From Methanococcoides orientis (GTDB lineage: Archaea > Halobacteriota > Methanosarcinia > Methanosarcinales > Methanosarcinaceae): a DNA stretch of 64,000 nucleotides. Below, piece after piece: positions 9,088 to 17,654 of this stretch (position 1 is its first letter; each line of letters starts with the position of its first letter). The position numbers and the translations under genes are program-made. The stretch is taken from contig NZ_CP073710.1 of NCBI RefSeq assembly GCF_021184045.1, positions 2,242,685 to 2,306,684 on the forward strand. The letters run 5' to 3'. A model generated the notes under the pieces. The model was not told where the DNA came from. It made no database searches and saw only the letters and a program-made list of their open reading frames with translations.

Positions 9088-9513
9088 ATGATACGGGTAG
9101 CTACAAGATCGGATATTCCTTCGATCGTAGAGATCGAGAATCTTTCCTTTGACGCTCCATGGTCTTCAAGTGTGTTCCGGTCCTACGCAGATTATCCCGG
9201 TTTTATTGTCCTGGAGTCTGAAGGTGTTATTCTTGGATATGCTGTTCTTGTGGTCATTAAAAGGGCTGCACATCTGGCAAGTATTGCAACCCATCCAAAG
9301 TATCGAAGAATGGGGGTCGCAACGGCTCTTCTCGAAGGGTGTATACTTCTTGCAAAGGAGAATTCGTATTCTCTCATCCGTCTGGAGGTAAGGGAGAAGA
9401 ACAATGATGCTCAGAAATTCTATCTTTCGAACGGGTTTGAGATGAAAGGGGTCATTCCAAATTACTATCCGGATGACAATGCCATTATAATGGAGTTGGA
9501 TCTGGAATGTTGA
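9088..9513 (+). CDS. rimI: Ribosomal protein alanine N-acetyltransferase family (GNAT)
   Basis: A 141-residue GNAT protein of the RimI/archaeal Nat type, which acetylates protein N-termini with acetyl-CoA. The acetyl-CoA loop RRMGVATALL is near residue 75 and the C-terminal FYLSNGFEMKG is the classic RimI signature. The ATG follows a short CCCTCAC stretch without a strong ribosome site, compatible with a near-leaderless transcript. The range of protein targets is not shown by the sequence. Confidence 0.85.
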   Translation: MIRVATRSDIPSIVEIENLSFDAPWSSSVFRSYADYPGFIVLESEGVILGYAVLVVIKRAAHLASIATHPKYRRMGVATALLEGCILLAKENSYSLIRLEVREKNNDAQKFYLSNGFEMKGVIPNYYPDDNAIIMELDLEC

Positions 9514-9524
9514 CCATTCGTTGA

Positions 9525-10193
9525 TCATTTCCCGAAGCGACGCTGCCTCTTCTGGAAATCCCGTATAACTCTTAACAGGTCTATTTTCCTTAGGTCATGC
9601 CAGTTGACATCTGTAAAATAAAGCTCAGAGTATGCGGATTGCCAGAGCAGGAAATCAGATAGGTGCTTGCCACCGGCACGTATGATCAGGTCGGGCTCTT
9701 CCTGAACCAGAAGGTGACTCTCAATGACATTCTCATCGATCTCTTCTGGTTGTATTTTTCCATTCTTCACATCTGAAAGGATCGAATTGATGGCTTTTGT
9801 GATCTCCGCTCTTCCTCCGAATCCCACTGAAATGTGAACCGTGAGCGAAGTTCCTTCACGTTTTTCTTTGAGGTTTCCGTTCTCATCGTATATGAAAAAT
9901 CCCACATCATCTGTAAGTGATCTTAACATTTCCTGCATGCCTGTCGTAAGCATGGATGTCATCTCGACCTGAATCTCTTCTTTTGTATCCAGTACATCAA
10001 TGTAAGCGCTGATGGTAGCGATGCCAAGCTTTTTACACCATGTTATAAAAGACCTGAAGTTATCTTCACCTTTCTGATCAAGCAGGTCGGACCCTGAGAG
10101 TATTATTGTTATATGTTCTGGTATCTGCTCTGGTGAATTGTTCACCTGGTCGAGCAGATATCTTTCATATAGGGTTCTTATCATAAACGCCAT
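9525..10193 (-). CDS. Divergent cis-prenyltransferase-like protein, probably a non-catalytic subunit
   Basis: 222 residues, clearly of the UppS family: VGFGGRAEI, LIIRAGG, FLLWQSAYSELYFTD and the C-terminal RRFG are all present. Two catalytic features are missing. The N-terminal DGN motif that carries the essential Asp reads SGS (IIL-SGS-D), and the RTGGEHRISNF-type loop is one residue short and lacks its second Arg. It therefore resembles the NgBR/Nus1-type partner of heteromeric cis-prenyltransferases, as known from eukaryotes and reported for Methanosarcina mazei. It lies 50 bp downstream of ychF on the same strand. Family membership is certain; the partner role is inferred. Confidence 0.8.
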   Translation of the reverse strand: MAFMIRTLYERYLLDQVNNSPEQIPEHITIILSGSDLLDQKGEDNFRSFITWCKKLGIATISAYIDVLDTKEEIQVEMTSMLTTGMQEMLRSLTDDVGFFIYDENGNLKEKREGTSLTVHISVGFGGRAEITKAINSILSDVKNGKIQPEEIDENVIESHLLVQEEPDLIIRAGGKHLSDFLLWQSAYSELYFTDVNWHDLRKIDLLRVIRDFQKRQRRFGK

Positions 10194-10243
10194 CTTTTAA
10201 TGTTTGTTCTTTCAAATGATGTTTAATGAATGATGATCACTGA

Positions 10244-11431
10244 TCATTTAGCTGTAGAGACGATCTTGACAACATCGCCATCTTCAAGTTCGTGTTTTTC
10301 TCCAAGTCTCATTTTTGTTTTCCCGTCCACTGCATAAAGGAATCTGTCCCCGATATCACTATGTACACGGTAGGCAAGGTCGTGGGCTGTGGACCCTTTC
10401 TTCATGAGGAACGCGTCAGGCAACATCCTGTCGTTCTTGTCAGACCATTTTCCTTCATCTTCTACCGGGTATACTACGATCAGGTCGAGAAGGTCAAAGA
10501 CCGCCCTGTTGATGCACTCCTGTATGCCGCCTCCGCCGGTTCCGATCTTGTCCATGAGGTCCTTGAGGCTGTCCAGGCCTTTTTTCTGTGCATCATTTAT
10601 GTTCTCGGAGACTATCTCGAAGTCATCATCTCCTGGGAGGTAGTTTATGATCTCATTCTTTGCAGCTGATCTTAATGCAAGCTCTGCAGCAGCACTGGTG
10701 GGTACTACTATAAGGTCGAGATCATTGAGGTTCTTGGCGTTTTCCTCAGGTGCGATATCGATCTTGTTGGCAGCTATCATTGTGGGTTTGCTGATGGCAC
10801 GGATGGCATCACAAAGCTTGACCATTTCCTCATCTGTCCATTGAGTGCATTCACCTGGCATGTCGCAGCAAAGAAGTGCTTCGTGTGCCTGTGATTCATT
10901 AACTCCGGCACCCATTAGCTGATCAGATATGACTTCTGACATTTTGAGTCCCTCTGCTTTGATCTTCCGTGACAGCTTTTCCCAGTTACGTTTGAGAATA
11001 CCAGTCATCCACATGGTGATCTCACGGTTGAGGAAATCCACGTCCTCAAGAGGGTCGTGCTCCCCGATGTCCACCGGGTTCCCTTCTATGTCCGTGGCTC
11101 CGGCTGCATCAATTACGTGAATTATTGCCTGTGCCTGCCTGAGCTCATCAAGGAAAGCGTTCCCCAGACCACGGCCCATGTGTGCATCAGGCACAAGGCC
11201 GGCTACATCGATCATTTCAATCGGTACGAACCGGATCCCATCCTGGCAGTTGCCACATCGCTTATCTTTCTGCGTACATGGGCACTCCACCCTTGCGTAT
11301 GTTACACCCCTGTTAGCATTGATCGTGGTGAACGGATAGTTCGCGATCTCCACATCTGCAAGGGTAGCTGCCTTGAAAAAAGTTGATTTTCCTGCATTTG
11401 GTTTTCCTGCAAGGCCTATGGTCATTGACAT
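10244..11431 (-). CDS. ychF: YchF/Obg-family GTP/ATP-binding protein
   Basis: 395 residues. P-loop GKPNAGKS at residues 8-15, the DVAGLVPDAHMGRGLGN switch region, NKID at ~220 and a C-terminal TGS domain (AHDLAYRVHSDIGDRFLYAVDG). The insertion with CPCTQKDKRCGNC is typical of the archaeal homologues and may bind zinc. It is a translation-associated P-loop NTPase that interacts with ribosomes. It is probably the first gene of a short unit with the cis-prenyltransferase-like gene. Confidence 0.92.
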   Translation of the reverse strand: MSMTIGLAGKPNAGKSTFFKAATLADVEIANYPFTTINANRGVTYARVECPCTQKDKRCGNCQDGIRFVPIEMIDVAGLVPDAHMGRGLGNAFLDELRQAQAIIHVIDAAGATDIEGNPVDIGEHDPLEDVDFLNREITMWMTGILKRNWEKLSRKIKAEGLKMSEVISDQLMGAGVNESQAHEALLCCDMPGECTQWTDEEMVKLCDAIRAISKPTMIAANKIDIAPEENAKNLNDLDLIVVPTSAAAELALRSAAKNEIINYLPGDDDFEIVSENINDAQKKGLDSLKDLMDKIGTGGGGIQECINRAVFDLLDLIVVYPVEDEGKWSDKNDRMLPDAFLMKKGSTAHDLAYRVHSDIGDRFLYAVDGKTKMRLGEKHELEDGDVVKIVSTAK

Positions 11432-11526
11432 GCTTTACACATCATCCTTGAAGCATTTAACTTTTATTCATGATGAGTTTCCATTTGGCATAATCTCGAT
11501 CAAATCAAATATTCTCCTGACCAGTA

Positions 11527-11538
11527 ATATTTATATTG
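11527..11538 (+). promoter_or_regulatory. TATA box of tRNA-Arg
   Basis: ATATTTATATTG is centred about 36 bp before the mature tRNA 5' end, which allows a transcript start near 11558-11560 and a short 5' leader. Confidence 0.6.
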
Positions 11539-11568
11539 CAGTAAGTTATTTAGGAGTCTGTCCAACGT

Positions 11569-11640
11569 GTCCTGGTAGGGTAGAGGATATCCTTGGGGCT
11601 TGCGGAGCCTTAGACCCGAGTTCGATTCTCGGTCGGGACG
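11569..11640 (+). tRNA. tRNA-Arg (anticodon GCG)
   Basis: A complete cloverleaf can be drawn: acceptor GTCCTGG/TCGGGAC (one G-T at 5-68 and one at 7-66), D-arm GGGT...ATCC, anticodon arm GGGGC-TTGCGGA-GCCTT with anticodon GCG, and T-arm CCGAG-TTCGATT-CTCGG. The discriminator is G. CCA is not directly encoded at the 3' end (TACCA follows). No intron is seen. It reads CGC and CGU arginine codons. Confidence 0.88.
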
Positions 11641-11672
11641 TACCACTTAGGGTTTGACACCCGGACGCTTTG

Positions 11673-11713
11673 CAAAGGTTAGATCTTAACTAACCTTTGT
11701 GGAGTCCTTTTTA
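11673..11713 (+). terminator. Perfect 10-bp hairpin downstream of tRNA
   Basis: CAAAGGTTAG and CTAACCTTTG form a perfect 10-bp stem around a 7-nt loop, followed 9 nt later by a short T-run. It sits about 33 nt after the tRNA end and probably ends or stabilises that transcript. Confidence 0.5.
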
Positions 11714-12081
11714 TGATCATTTACCACCATAATCTATTATGCGGATGATCGATCATCACATTTAATACCAATTTAAATTCGGTAGAAACGCTACTTTTGT
11801 TCGGTATATTCTCATATAATTCCAATATGGTTTGTTAATGCAGATGCTATTGCAACTACTATAAATGTGATCAAAACTGTTGGGGCAAATATCGACGTTT
11901 GGTCCTCGTAAAGTTCTTTGTATCTTGGATGTTCTACTTATCACATTGGTTACCCTTATATAGAAGTTCATTCATCTAGAACGAACAGATTGAGTACATA
12001 ATGTGTATTATCTATGTATTCCCAATCTGCATTTCAAAATAATTAAAATTAATTTATCAATGCTATTTAGGAGGGCTAAAT
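11714..12081 (+). promoter_or_regulatory. Thermosome upstream region with TATA box
   Basis: No gene is seen here. CTTATATAGAAG at 11955-11966 is a good TATA box, predicting a start near 11985 and a leader of about 95 nt. The leader ends in AGGAGGG (12069-12075), a near-perfect ribosome site. Confidence 0.5.
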
Positions 12082-13698
12082 ATCTTACCAAATGGAAGTC
12101 AAAGTATCCGCGGAAAGGATGCTCAGAGTATCAATATCCTTGCAGGAAAGGCCGTTGCAAATTCAGTTCGTACAACACTTGGTCCAAAGGGAATGGACAA
12201 GATGCTTGTGGACTCTATGGGAGACATCGTCATAACCAACGATGGAGCTACCATTCTGAAAGAAATGGACATTCAGCACCCAGCAGCTAAGATGATCGTC
12301 GAAGTGTCCAAGACACAGGATGATGAAGTCGGGGACGGAACAACTTCCGCAGCTATCCTTTCAGGTGAGCTGCTCGCAAAGGCAGAAGAGCTTATTGACA
12401 AAGGCGTTCACCCAACTATTATATCTGAAGGTTACAGGCATGCTGCAAAGAAATGCCGTGAGATCCTTGAGACCATCACAATTGACGTAACTCCTGAAGA
12501 CACAGATGCTCTCATGAAGATCGCAGCAACTGCTATTACAGGCAAGGGTGCTGAGGCATACAAGGACAAACTCTCCAAGCTTACTGTTGATGCAGTTAAA
12601 TACGTAGTCGAAGAGGAAGATGGTTCCTTAGTGGTCGACACTGACAATATCAAGGTCGAAAAGCGTGCAGGTGGCAGTATCACAGATTCTGACCTTGTGG
12701 AGGGTCTTGTTATCGACAAGGAACGCTCCCATCCAAACATGCCTGAAATGGTCGAGAATGCAAAGATCCTTCTCGTAACCTGCCCTATCGAGTTCAGAAA
12801 GACCGAAATGGATGCAGAGATCAAGATCACCTCACCTGACCAGATGCAGATGTTCCTGGACCAGGAAGAGAAAATGATGAGGGAGATGGCTGAGAAGGTA
12901 ATCAACAGCGGTGCAAATGTTGTATTCTGCCAGAAAGGTATCGATGATATGGCACAGTACTACATCGAGAAAGCTGGAATTTACGCTGTAAGAAGGGTAA
13001 AGAAGAGCGACCTTAAGAGGCTCAGCAAGGTTACCGGCGGCACACTTATCCAAGACCTCGATGAGATCGTACCTGGGGACACAGGAACTGCAGACCTTGT
13101 AGAGGAAAAGGAAGTCAGAGGTGCAAAGATGACCTATGTGACCGGATGCCAGAACAACAAGGCAGTAACAGTACTCCTTCACGGTGGAACCGATCATGTA
13201 GTAGCTGAACTTGAGCACGCAATGCACGATGCTATTCGTGTAGTCGGAGTTGTTATTGAAGATGGTAAGGTCGTAGTGGGTGGAAGTTCACCTGAGATCG
13301 AACTCTCATTAAGGCTCAGTGAGTACGCATCCACTCTTAAGGGAAGGGAGCAGCTTGCAGTCAGCAAATTTGCCGAAGCTCTTGAGGTCATTCCACAGAC
13401 ACTTGCAGAGAATGCAGGTCTTGACCCGATCGACATATTGGTCGAACTACGTTCCCAGCACGAGCAGGGCAACAAGAACGCAGGTCTGAATGTCTACACC
13501 GGCGATGTTGTCGATATGTGGGAAAACGATGTAATTGAACCACTGCGTATCAAGACACAGGCTATCAACGCTGCAACTGAAGCTACTGTCATGATCCTCA
13601 GGATCGATGATCTGGTGGCATCAAGTGGTGGAGCAGGAACTCCAGGTCCAACACCTGGTATACCTGATATTGACCTGGACATGGACGCAGCATACTGA
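12082..13698 (+). CDS. thsA: Thermosome (group II chaperonin) subunit, non-canonical start
   Basis: A subunit of the double-ring archaeal chaperonin that folds proteins with ATP. Conserved motifs are present: [12 protein letters not shown] near residue 35, [20 protein letters not shown] and GGGS-type ATPase residues, and the usual low-complexity Gly/Pro tail. Homology to the family N-terminus extends back through [15 protein letters not shown] to 12082, well before the first in-frame ATG at 12193. No ATG, GTG or TTG lies in frame between the stop at 12040 and 12193. ATC at 12082 stands 6 nt after AGGAGGG and is the best candidate start; a sequence error (ATG to ATC) is the main alternative. 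About 7 usual N-terminal residues would be missing. Confidence 0.9.
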   Translation: MLPNGSQSIRGKDAQSINILAGKAVANSVRTTLGPKGMDKMLVDSMGDIVITNDGATILKEMDIQHPAAKMIVEVSKTQDDEVGDGTTSAAILSGELLAKAEELIDKGVHPTIISEGYRHAAKKCREILETITIDVTPEDTDALMKIAATAITGKGAEAYKDKLSKLTVDAVKYVVEEEDGSLVVDTDNIKVEKRAGGSITDSDLVEGLVIDKERSHPNMPEMVENAKILLVTCPIEFRKTEMDAEIKITSPDQMQMFLDQEEKMMREMAEKVINSGANVVFCQKGIDDMAQYYIEKAGIYAVRRVKKSDLKRLSKVTGGTLIQDLDEIVPGDTGTADLVEEKEVRGAKMTYVTGCQNNKAVTVLLHGGTDHVVAELEHAMHDAIRVVGVVIEDGKVVVGGSSPEIELSLRLSEYASTLKGREQLAVSKFAEALEVIPQTLAENAGLDPIDILVELRSQHEQGNKNAGLNVYTGDVVDMWENDVIEPLRIKTQAINAATEATVMILRIDDLVASSGGAGTPGPTPGIPDIDLDMDAAY

Positions 13699-13726
13699 GT
13701 TCAATTCCTTAATTACTTACTAACTC

Positions 13727-13758
13727 GTGTCGGGTTTTCCGACACAGTTCTCTTTTTA
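13727..13758 (+). terminator. Terminator of thermosome
   Basis: A 7-bp perfect stem GTGTCGG/CCGACAC around GTTTT, followed by a T-rich tract at 13753-13757, lies about 30 nt after the stop. Confidence 0.7.
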
Positions 13759-13989
13759 TTATTGATCTTCTTTTGTCTATGTAGGGATTCTTAATTTTTG
13801 GACAATATTCTAGAAAATATTATGGGATTTGTTCTGCCCTGTTGGAATATGGTCCTGGTTCCAGTCAATTGATGTTGCTCAAGATTGTTCTTCTTCAAAA
13901 CCGGGATATTTTTTTAGATTTATATCATAATGATAATTAGTATAACATCTTAAAATCATTCAATATGTTCATATGCTATTAATGTACCA

Positions 13990-14142
13990 TTATATTTCAG
14001 TGACCATACTACGATTCGCGATTTCGTGGTACGGTCTGAAAAACGAAAGTGTGGTTGTGGTTCTGCTTGGTGGTGGTTCTACGATATTATAGAGATTTTT
14101 GACAATTTCCAGTTCTCTTTCATCCTCTCTTTCTTTGAGCAT
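13990..14142 (-). CDS. Possible small protein (50 aa), unknown
   Basis: An ATG at 14142 follows AAAGGAAA by a few bases and opens a 50-codon frame ending in TAA. The product starts MLKEREDERELEIVKNLY, with an acidic helical N-terminus, then a Pro/Thr-rich stretch and an aromatic SFFRPYHEIANRS segment. A possible TATA (around 14182-14190 on the minus strand) would serve it. I recognise no family. It lies in the 585-bp gap between thermosome and bioY, the rest of which (13760-13985) shows nothing else. Confidence 0.4.
   Translation of the reverse strand: MLKEREDERELEIVKNLYNIVEPPPSRTTTTLSFFRPYHEIANRSMVTEI
13995..14041. other. Long imperfect hairpin
   Basis: TTTCAG pairs with CTGAAA, then ACC with GGT, then TACTACGA with TCGTGGTA (one T-G), around loop TTCGCGATT. 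One A-C mismatch and a 2-nt bulge interrupt it. It overlaps the 3' end of the possible small ORF on the minus strand, and could serve as its terminator structure or as an independent RNA element. Confidence 0.45.
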
Positions 14143-14282
14143 TTCAATTTCCTTTCATCGGAATAGTGGAGATCCTCAAACAAATTAAAACACGATTTTG
14201 GCATGCCTGTCTAGATTGTTCGTCTGGAAGACTCGTTTTTTAAGGGTAAAGTATTTATCAACCGTAAACCAGTTAGGGAAAC

Positions 14283-14840
14283 ATGGTTAACAATACTACA
14301 AATACTTCTATAGCATCGTCCCTTCCTGCAACCGATATCAGAAAAATGGTCTATGCATCCCTATTTGCGGCATTGACTGCCATTGGGGCCTACATCACTA
14401 TCCCGCTTGGTCCGATCCCGTTCACCCTTCAGGTTGTGTTCGTCCTGCTGGCAGGTGCAATGCTGGGAAGTAAATGGGGTGCAATAAGTATGACCGTTTA
14501 CACTCTGCTCGGGATTGCCGGCCTTCCGGTATTTTCAGGCGGTGCTTCAGGTCTCGGTGTGATCCTTGGTCCTACAGGTGGTTACATCATTGGTTTTATC
14601 GCAGCAGCATTTGTTGTGGGATTCCTTTTCGAAAAGAACAGGACTGAAAAGGTTCTTTTCAATGCGATCTATGTTCTCGTGGGGTCACTTGTGATCTATG
14701 CCTTCGGCCTGACTCATCTGATGCTTGTTGCAGATATGTCCTTCATGCAGGCAATCACTGTAGGCTTTCTTCCTTTCATTGGTGGAGCTCTTGTAAAAAT
14801 AGTAGTTGCTGCATATATTGCTACCAGCTATAAGATATAA
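14283..14840 (+). CDS. bioY: BioY biotin transporter substrate-binding (S) component
   Basis: A 185-residue membrane protein with about six hydrophobic segments. The N-terminal MVYASLFAALTAIGAYITIP and the PFTLQVVFVLLAGAMLGSKWG and GLPVF...GPTGGYIIGF motifs are diagnostic of BioY, which captures biotin in the membrane. It is followed by two ECF ATPases and an ECF T protein, so the full BioMNY-type transporter is encoded here. A TATA-like AGTATTTATC ends about 25 bp before the ATG, implying a nearly leaderless message. Confidence 0.93.
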   Translation: MVNNTTNTSIASSLPATDIRKMVYASLFAALTAIGAYITIPLGPIPFTLQVVFVLLAGAMLGSKWGAISMTVYTLLGIAGLPVFSGGASGLGVILGPTGGYIIGFIAAAFVVGFLFEKNRTEKVLFNAIYVLVGSLVIYAFGLTHLMLVADMSFMQAITVGFLPFIGGALVKIVVAAYIATSYKI

Positions 14841-14889
14841 TAAAAAACTCAATAGCTCAATAACCCCATACTTGATAGATCGATAAACA

Positions 14890-15699
14890 ATGATAAGGTT
14901 TGAAGGAGTAAGTTATAGCTATCCGGATGGTCACCTGGGACTCAATGGGATTGACTTCCGGATAGAAAAGGGAACGTTCACTACGATAATAGGTGACAAT
15001 GGTAGTGGAAAGTCTACCCTTGTACGTCACATGAACGGGCTCCTTAAGCCTTCACAAGGCACTGTCTCAGTATGTGGAATGCAGACTTCCTGCCCCGGGG
15101 ATATTTGGAAGATTCGCCAGATGGTCGGAATGGTATTCCAGGACCCTCATTCCCAGTCTGTGGGCGCTACTGTGGAAGACGATGTTGCTTTTGGTCCGGA
15201 GAACCTGGCACTTGAGCGTGAAGAGATCCGCAGTCGTGTGTCTGATTCTATCCTTGATGTAGGTCTTGAAGGCTTCGAAGAATACCTGTTGATGAACTTA
15301 AGTGGCGGACAGTTGCAAAAGACAGCACTTGCCGGTGTACTGGCCATGAAGCCTGAATATCTTGTGTTCGATGAGGTCACATCAATGCTGGACCAGGAGT
15401 CCCGGTCCCAGGTACTGGAAATCGCACTGGAGCTTAACAGGATGGGGAAAACCATTGTCTATGTAACCCATCATATGGAGGAGGCTCTTGCATCAGACCG
15501 TGTCATTGTGATGGAGGGTGGGTCAATTAGCATTGATGGGTCTCCTGGAGATGTGTTCCGTGAACTTTACAATTCCGGAAGCCGTATCCCTCCTCTCATG
15601 GAGCTCGCGTTCAGGCTTCAGGATTCCAGAATACTGGATAAGGGTGTGCTGCCTCTGGGTCCAAATGCTCTAATGGAGGAGCTATGTCGATCGATGTGA
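14890..15699 (+). CDS. bioM: ECF transporter ATPase (A component)
   Basis: A 269-residue ABC ATPase with Walker A GDNGSGKST, Q-loop VFQDPHSQ, signature LSGGQLQK, Walker B YLVFDEVTSML and H-loop VTHHMEEA. It energises uptake by the ECF module. The Walker B aspartate is followed by E, so it should be active. It is the second gene of the unit and overlaps the next ATPase by 16 bp. Confidence 0.92.
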   Translation: MIRFEGVSYSYPDGHLGLNGIDFRIEKGTFTTIIGDNGSGKSTLVRHMNGLLKPSQGTVSVCGMQTSCPGDIWKIRQMVGMVFQDPHSQSVGATVEDDVAFGPENLALEREEIRSRVSDSILDVGLEGFEEYLLMNLSGGQLQKTALAGVLAMKPEYLVFDEVTSMLDQESRSQVLEIALELNRMGKTIVYVTHHMEEALASDRVIVMEGGSISIDGSPGDVFRELYNSGSRIPPLMELAFRLQDSRILDKGVLPLGPNALMEELCRSM

Positions 15700-16508
15700 A
15701 GGATCTGTGCTTTTCTTACGGGAAAGGAAAAACTGAGGGTCGGGTCCTTAGCGACATCTCATTTTCCATCGATGGCAGCGAGTCTGTGGGAATTGTTGGT
15801 AAGGTAGGATGCGGTAAGACTACTTTGATAAAGCATCTAAATGGTCTCCTTGTGCCGGATTCCGGAAATGTTCTCGTTGATGGTCTGCTTTCTTCTGAAA
15901 AAGAAGTGTGTAAAAAAGTAGGTATTCTTTTCCAGCACCCTTCAAAGCAATTGTTCTGCAATACCGTTTTTGAAGATATTGCGTATGGTCCGAAGAATTT
16001 CGGGGTAAGTGGGGATGAACTTGATGGGTGTGTTAATAAAGCTATAAGGGGGGTAGGTCTTGCTGAGGAGATACTTGAAAGATCACCTTTCAGTTTGAGT
16101 GGTGGTGAGATGCGCCTTGTCGCTCTTGCAGGTGTCTTATCCTCATTTCCGGATTATATTGTTCTGGACGAACCTACTTCCGGCTTAAGCAGCATTGGAA
16201 AAGCTAATCTTTTCAGGATACTGGACTCTCTGAAAAAGAATGGTGTCGGAATTGTACTTGTGTCCCATCAACTGGAAGAAGTACTTGATGTTGTGGACAG
16301 GCTGATCTATCTGGACGATGGAAAAATTACATTTGAAGGAACGCCTTCGGAATATCTTGCGTCTATGCCTTCGCCGGTACCACAGGTCACAGAACTTATG
16401 AGGGGATTGAAGAGATCCGGCATTGATGTGAAGGATGATATCTTTTCCGTGGATCACGCCTTTGAGGAGATCTATGCTGCCTGGGCAAAAAAAAGGAGTG
16501 TCCTCTAA
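15684..16508 (+). CDS. ecfA2: ECF transporter ATPase (A' component)
   Basis: A 274-residue ABC ATPase with Walker A GKVGCGKTT, Q-loop LFQHPSKQLF, signature LSGGEMRLVALAGVL, Walker B YIVLDEPTSGLS and H-loop VSHQLEEV. It pairs with the upstream ATPase as a heterodimer. ATG 15684 follows GGAGGAGCT inside the previous gene, so translation is coupled. Confidence 0.92.
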   Translation: MSIDVKDLCFSYGKGKTEGRVLSDISFSIDGSESVGIVGKVGCGKTTLIKHLNGLLVPDSGNVLVDGLLSSEKEVCKKVGILFQHPSKQLFCNTVFEDIAYGPKNFGVSGDELDGCVNKAIRGVGLAEEILERSPFSLSGGEMRLVALAGVLSSFPDYIVLDEPTSGLSSIGKANLFRILDSLKKNGVGIVLVSHQLEEVLDVVDRLIYLDDGKITFEGTPSEYLASMPSPVPQVTELMRGLKRSGIDVKDDIFSVDHAFEEIYAAWAKKRSVL

Positions 16509-17279
16509 ATGGCAGGACCACTTTTCTCCTATGTGAGGGGAAACTCTTTTCTTCACAACATGGACCCGCGTGCGAAGATCATTTCTGTGATGTGTCTGAG
16601 CATTCTGATATTCAATGTTTCCGTGCTGTCTCATTTGTTCGTTCTGGCAGTTCTTTTTGCGATGCTGACAAACATAGCAGGTGTGAGCATAACCCTGGCT
16701 ATACGATCCCTCCGTCCAATGGTCATCTTCTTTGGTTTTATTTTTCTTATCCATCTGTTCTTTACAGCCGGAAATCCGATATTTTCTCTTGCCTTTTCAC
16801 CAACATACGAAGGCCTTGAAAAAGGGGCAGTTGTCGCCGGTCGTTTCATCCTGTTGATCCTGTTTGGTTCCCTGGTAACTTCCACCACAAGACCGGCTTT
16901 GATAACCAGTGGGATAGAGCACTTGCTTCGTCCTCTTCCTTTAAGGAAATTGGGGACCACTTCTTTTGAAGTAGCGACAATGATGTCACTGGCAATTTAT
17001 TTTGTTCCACATCTGCTGTGGTATGTGGGGCAGATAAAGGATGCACAGATGTCTCGCGGATTGAAGTATGGGCACCATCCTATATCCGGAATGTTATCTC
17101 TGGCAATACCTGCTTTGAGAGGTTCAATGCGTATGGCTGATGATGTTGCACTGTCAATGGAGTCCCGTTGCTATCAGGGAAATTATCGCACATCGCTCTT
17201 TGAAATGAAAATGGCAACATCTGATCTTCTTATCTGTATCTTCGTAGTTTTTGGAACAGCGCTAATGTTATATGCATGA
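16509..17279 (+). CDS. bioN: ECF transporter transmembrane (T) component
   Basis: A 256-residue protein with about five membrane segments. The cytoplasmic coupling motifs are AQMSRGL (A-R-G box near residue 179) and a second SMESRCY (A/S-R-G-like). It starts directly after the stop of the ATPase gene. It links the ATPases to BioY, although ECF T proteins can also serve other S components. Confidence 0.9.
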   Translation: MAGPLFSYVRGNSFLHNMDPRAKIISVMCLSILIFNVSVLSHLFVLAVLFAMLTNIAGVSITLAIRSLRPMVIFFGFIFLIHLFFTAGNPIFSLAFSPTYEGLEKGAVVAGRFILLILFGSLVTSTTRPALITSGIEHLLRPLPLRKLGTTSFEVATMMSLAIYFVPHLLWYVGQIKDAQMSRGLKYGHHPISGMLSLAIPALRGSMRMADDVALSMESRCYQGNYRTSLFEMKMATSDLLICIFVVFGTALMLYA

Positions 17280-17297
17280 GCACATGTTCATATATTC
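17267..17297 (+). promoter_or_regulatory. ArsR promoter with overlapping operator-like dyad
   Basis: TATA-like GTTATATG (17267-17274) lies about 26 bp before the arsR ATG, so the mRNA may be leaderless. Between them TGAGCACATGTTCA (17277-17290) is an imperfect dyad of the TGA-CA-N2-TG-TCA type, where an ArsR dimer could block transcription of its own gene. Confidence 0.45.
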
Positions 17298-17654
17298 ATG
17301 GTAACATCTCATACATGTGAACTGGTAGATAAGGAAGCTATAAACTCCCTTATATCCAACCTTCCTGAAGACGATGCAATAGTGAGGGTGTCCAATATCT
17401 TCCATGCACTTCAATCAGGTCCCCGCCTGAAGATCATGTATCTCTTGCTGGAAAAAGAAATGTGTGTATGTGAACTTGAATTTGCGCTTAAGATGAGCCA
17501 ATCGGCGATATCTCACAATCTTCGAACCCTTCGCCAGCTCGACCTTGTCAGGACCAAAAAGAAAGGTCGTTTCGTTGTCTATTCAGTTGCAGATGAACAC
17601 GTAAAAATGCTCCTTGATCTGTCTCGCAAGCATGCCATGGGGTGTGCATTCTGA
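17298..17654 (+). CDS. ArsR/SmtB family metal-responsive repressor
   Basis: A 118-residue winged-helix protein. MCVCELEFALKMSQSAISHNL contains the CVC metal-binding box in the alpha-3 helix and the recognition helix; the wing RFVVYSV follows. A further Cys lies at residue 7 and another near the C-terminal end (GCAF). It senses a soft metal or arsenite in related proteins. It is immediately followed by a permease gene that overlaps its 3' end by 13 bp, its probable target. Confidence 0.88.
   Translation: MVTSHTCELVDKEAINSLISNLPEDDAIVRVSNIFHALQSGPRLKIMYLLLEKEMCVCELEFALKMSQSAISHNLRTLRQLDLVRTKKKGRFVVYSVADEHVKMLLDLSRKHAMGCAF

Noticed and set aside
11762-11971. 69-aa minus-strand frame upstream of the thermosome
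   Set aside because: Odd composition, no ribosome site, lies across the likely thermosome promoter.
12003-12290. 95-aa frame overlapping the thermosome start
   Set aside because: Wrong frame relative to clear thermosome homology.
12193-13698. Thermosome start at ATG 12193
   Set aside because: Would delete about 37 conserved residues, including the ATP-binding TLGPKG motif, and has no ribosome site.
14220-14282. Biotin-regulator operator before bioY
   Set aside because: GGTAAAG...ATCAACC is only weakly symmetrical; not enough to call an operator.
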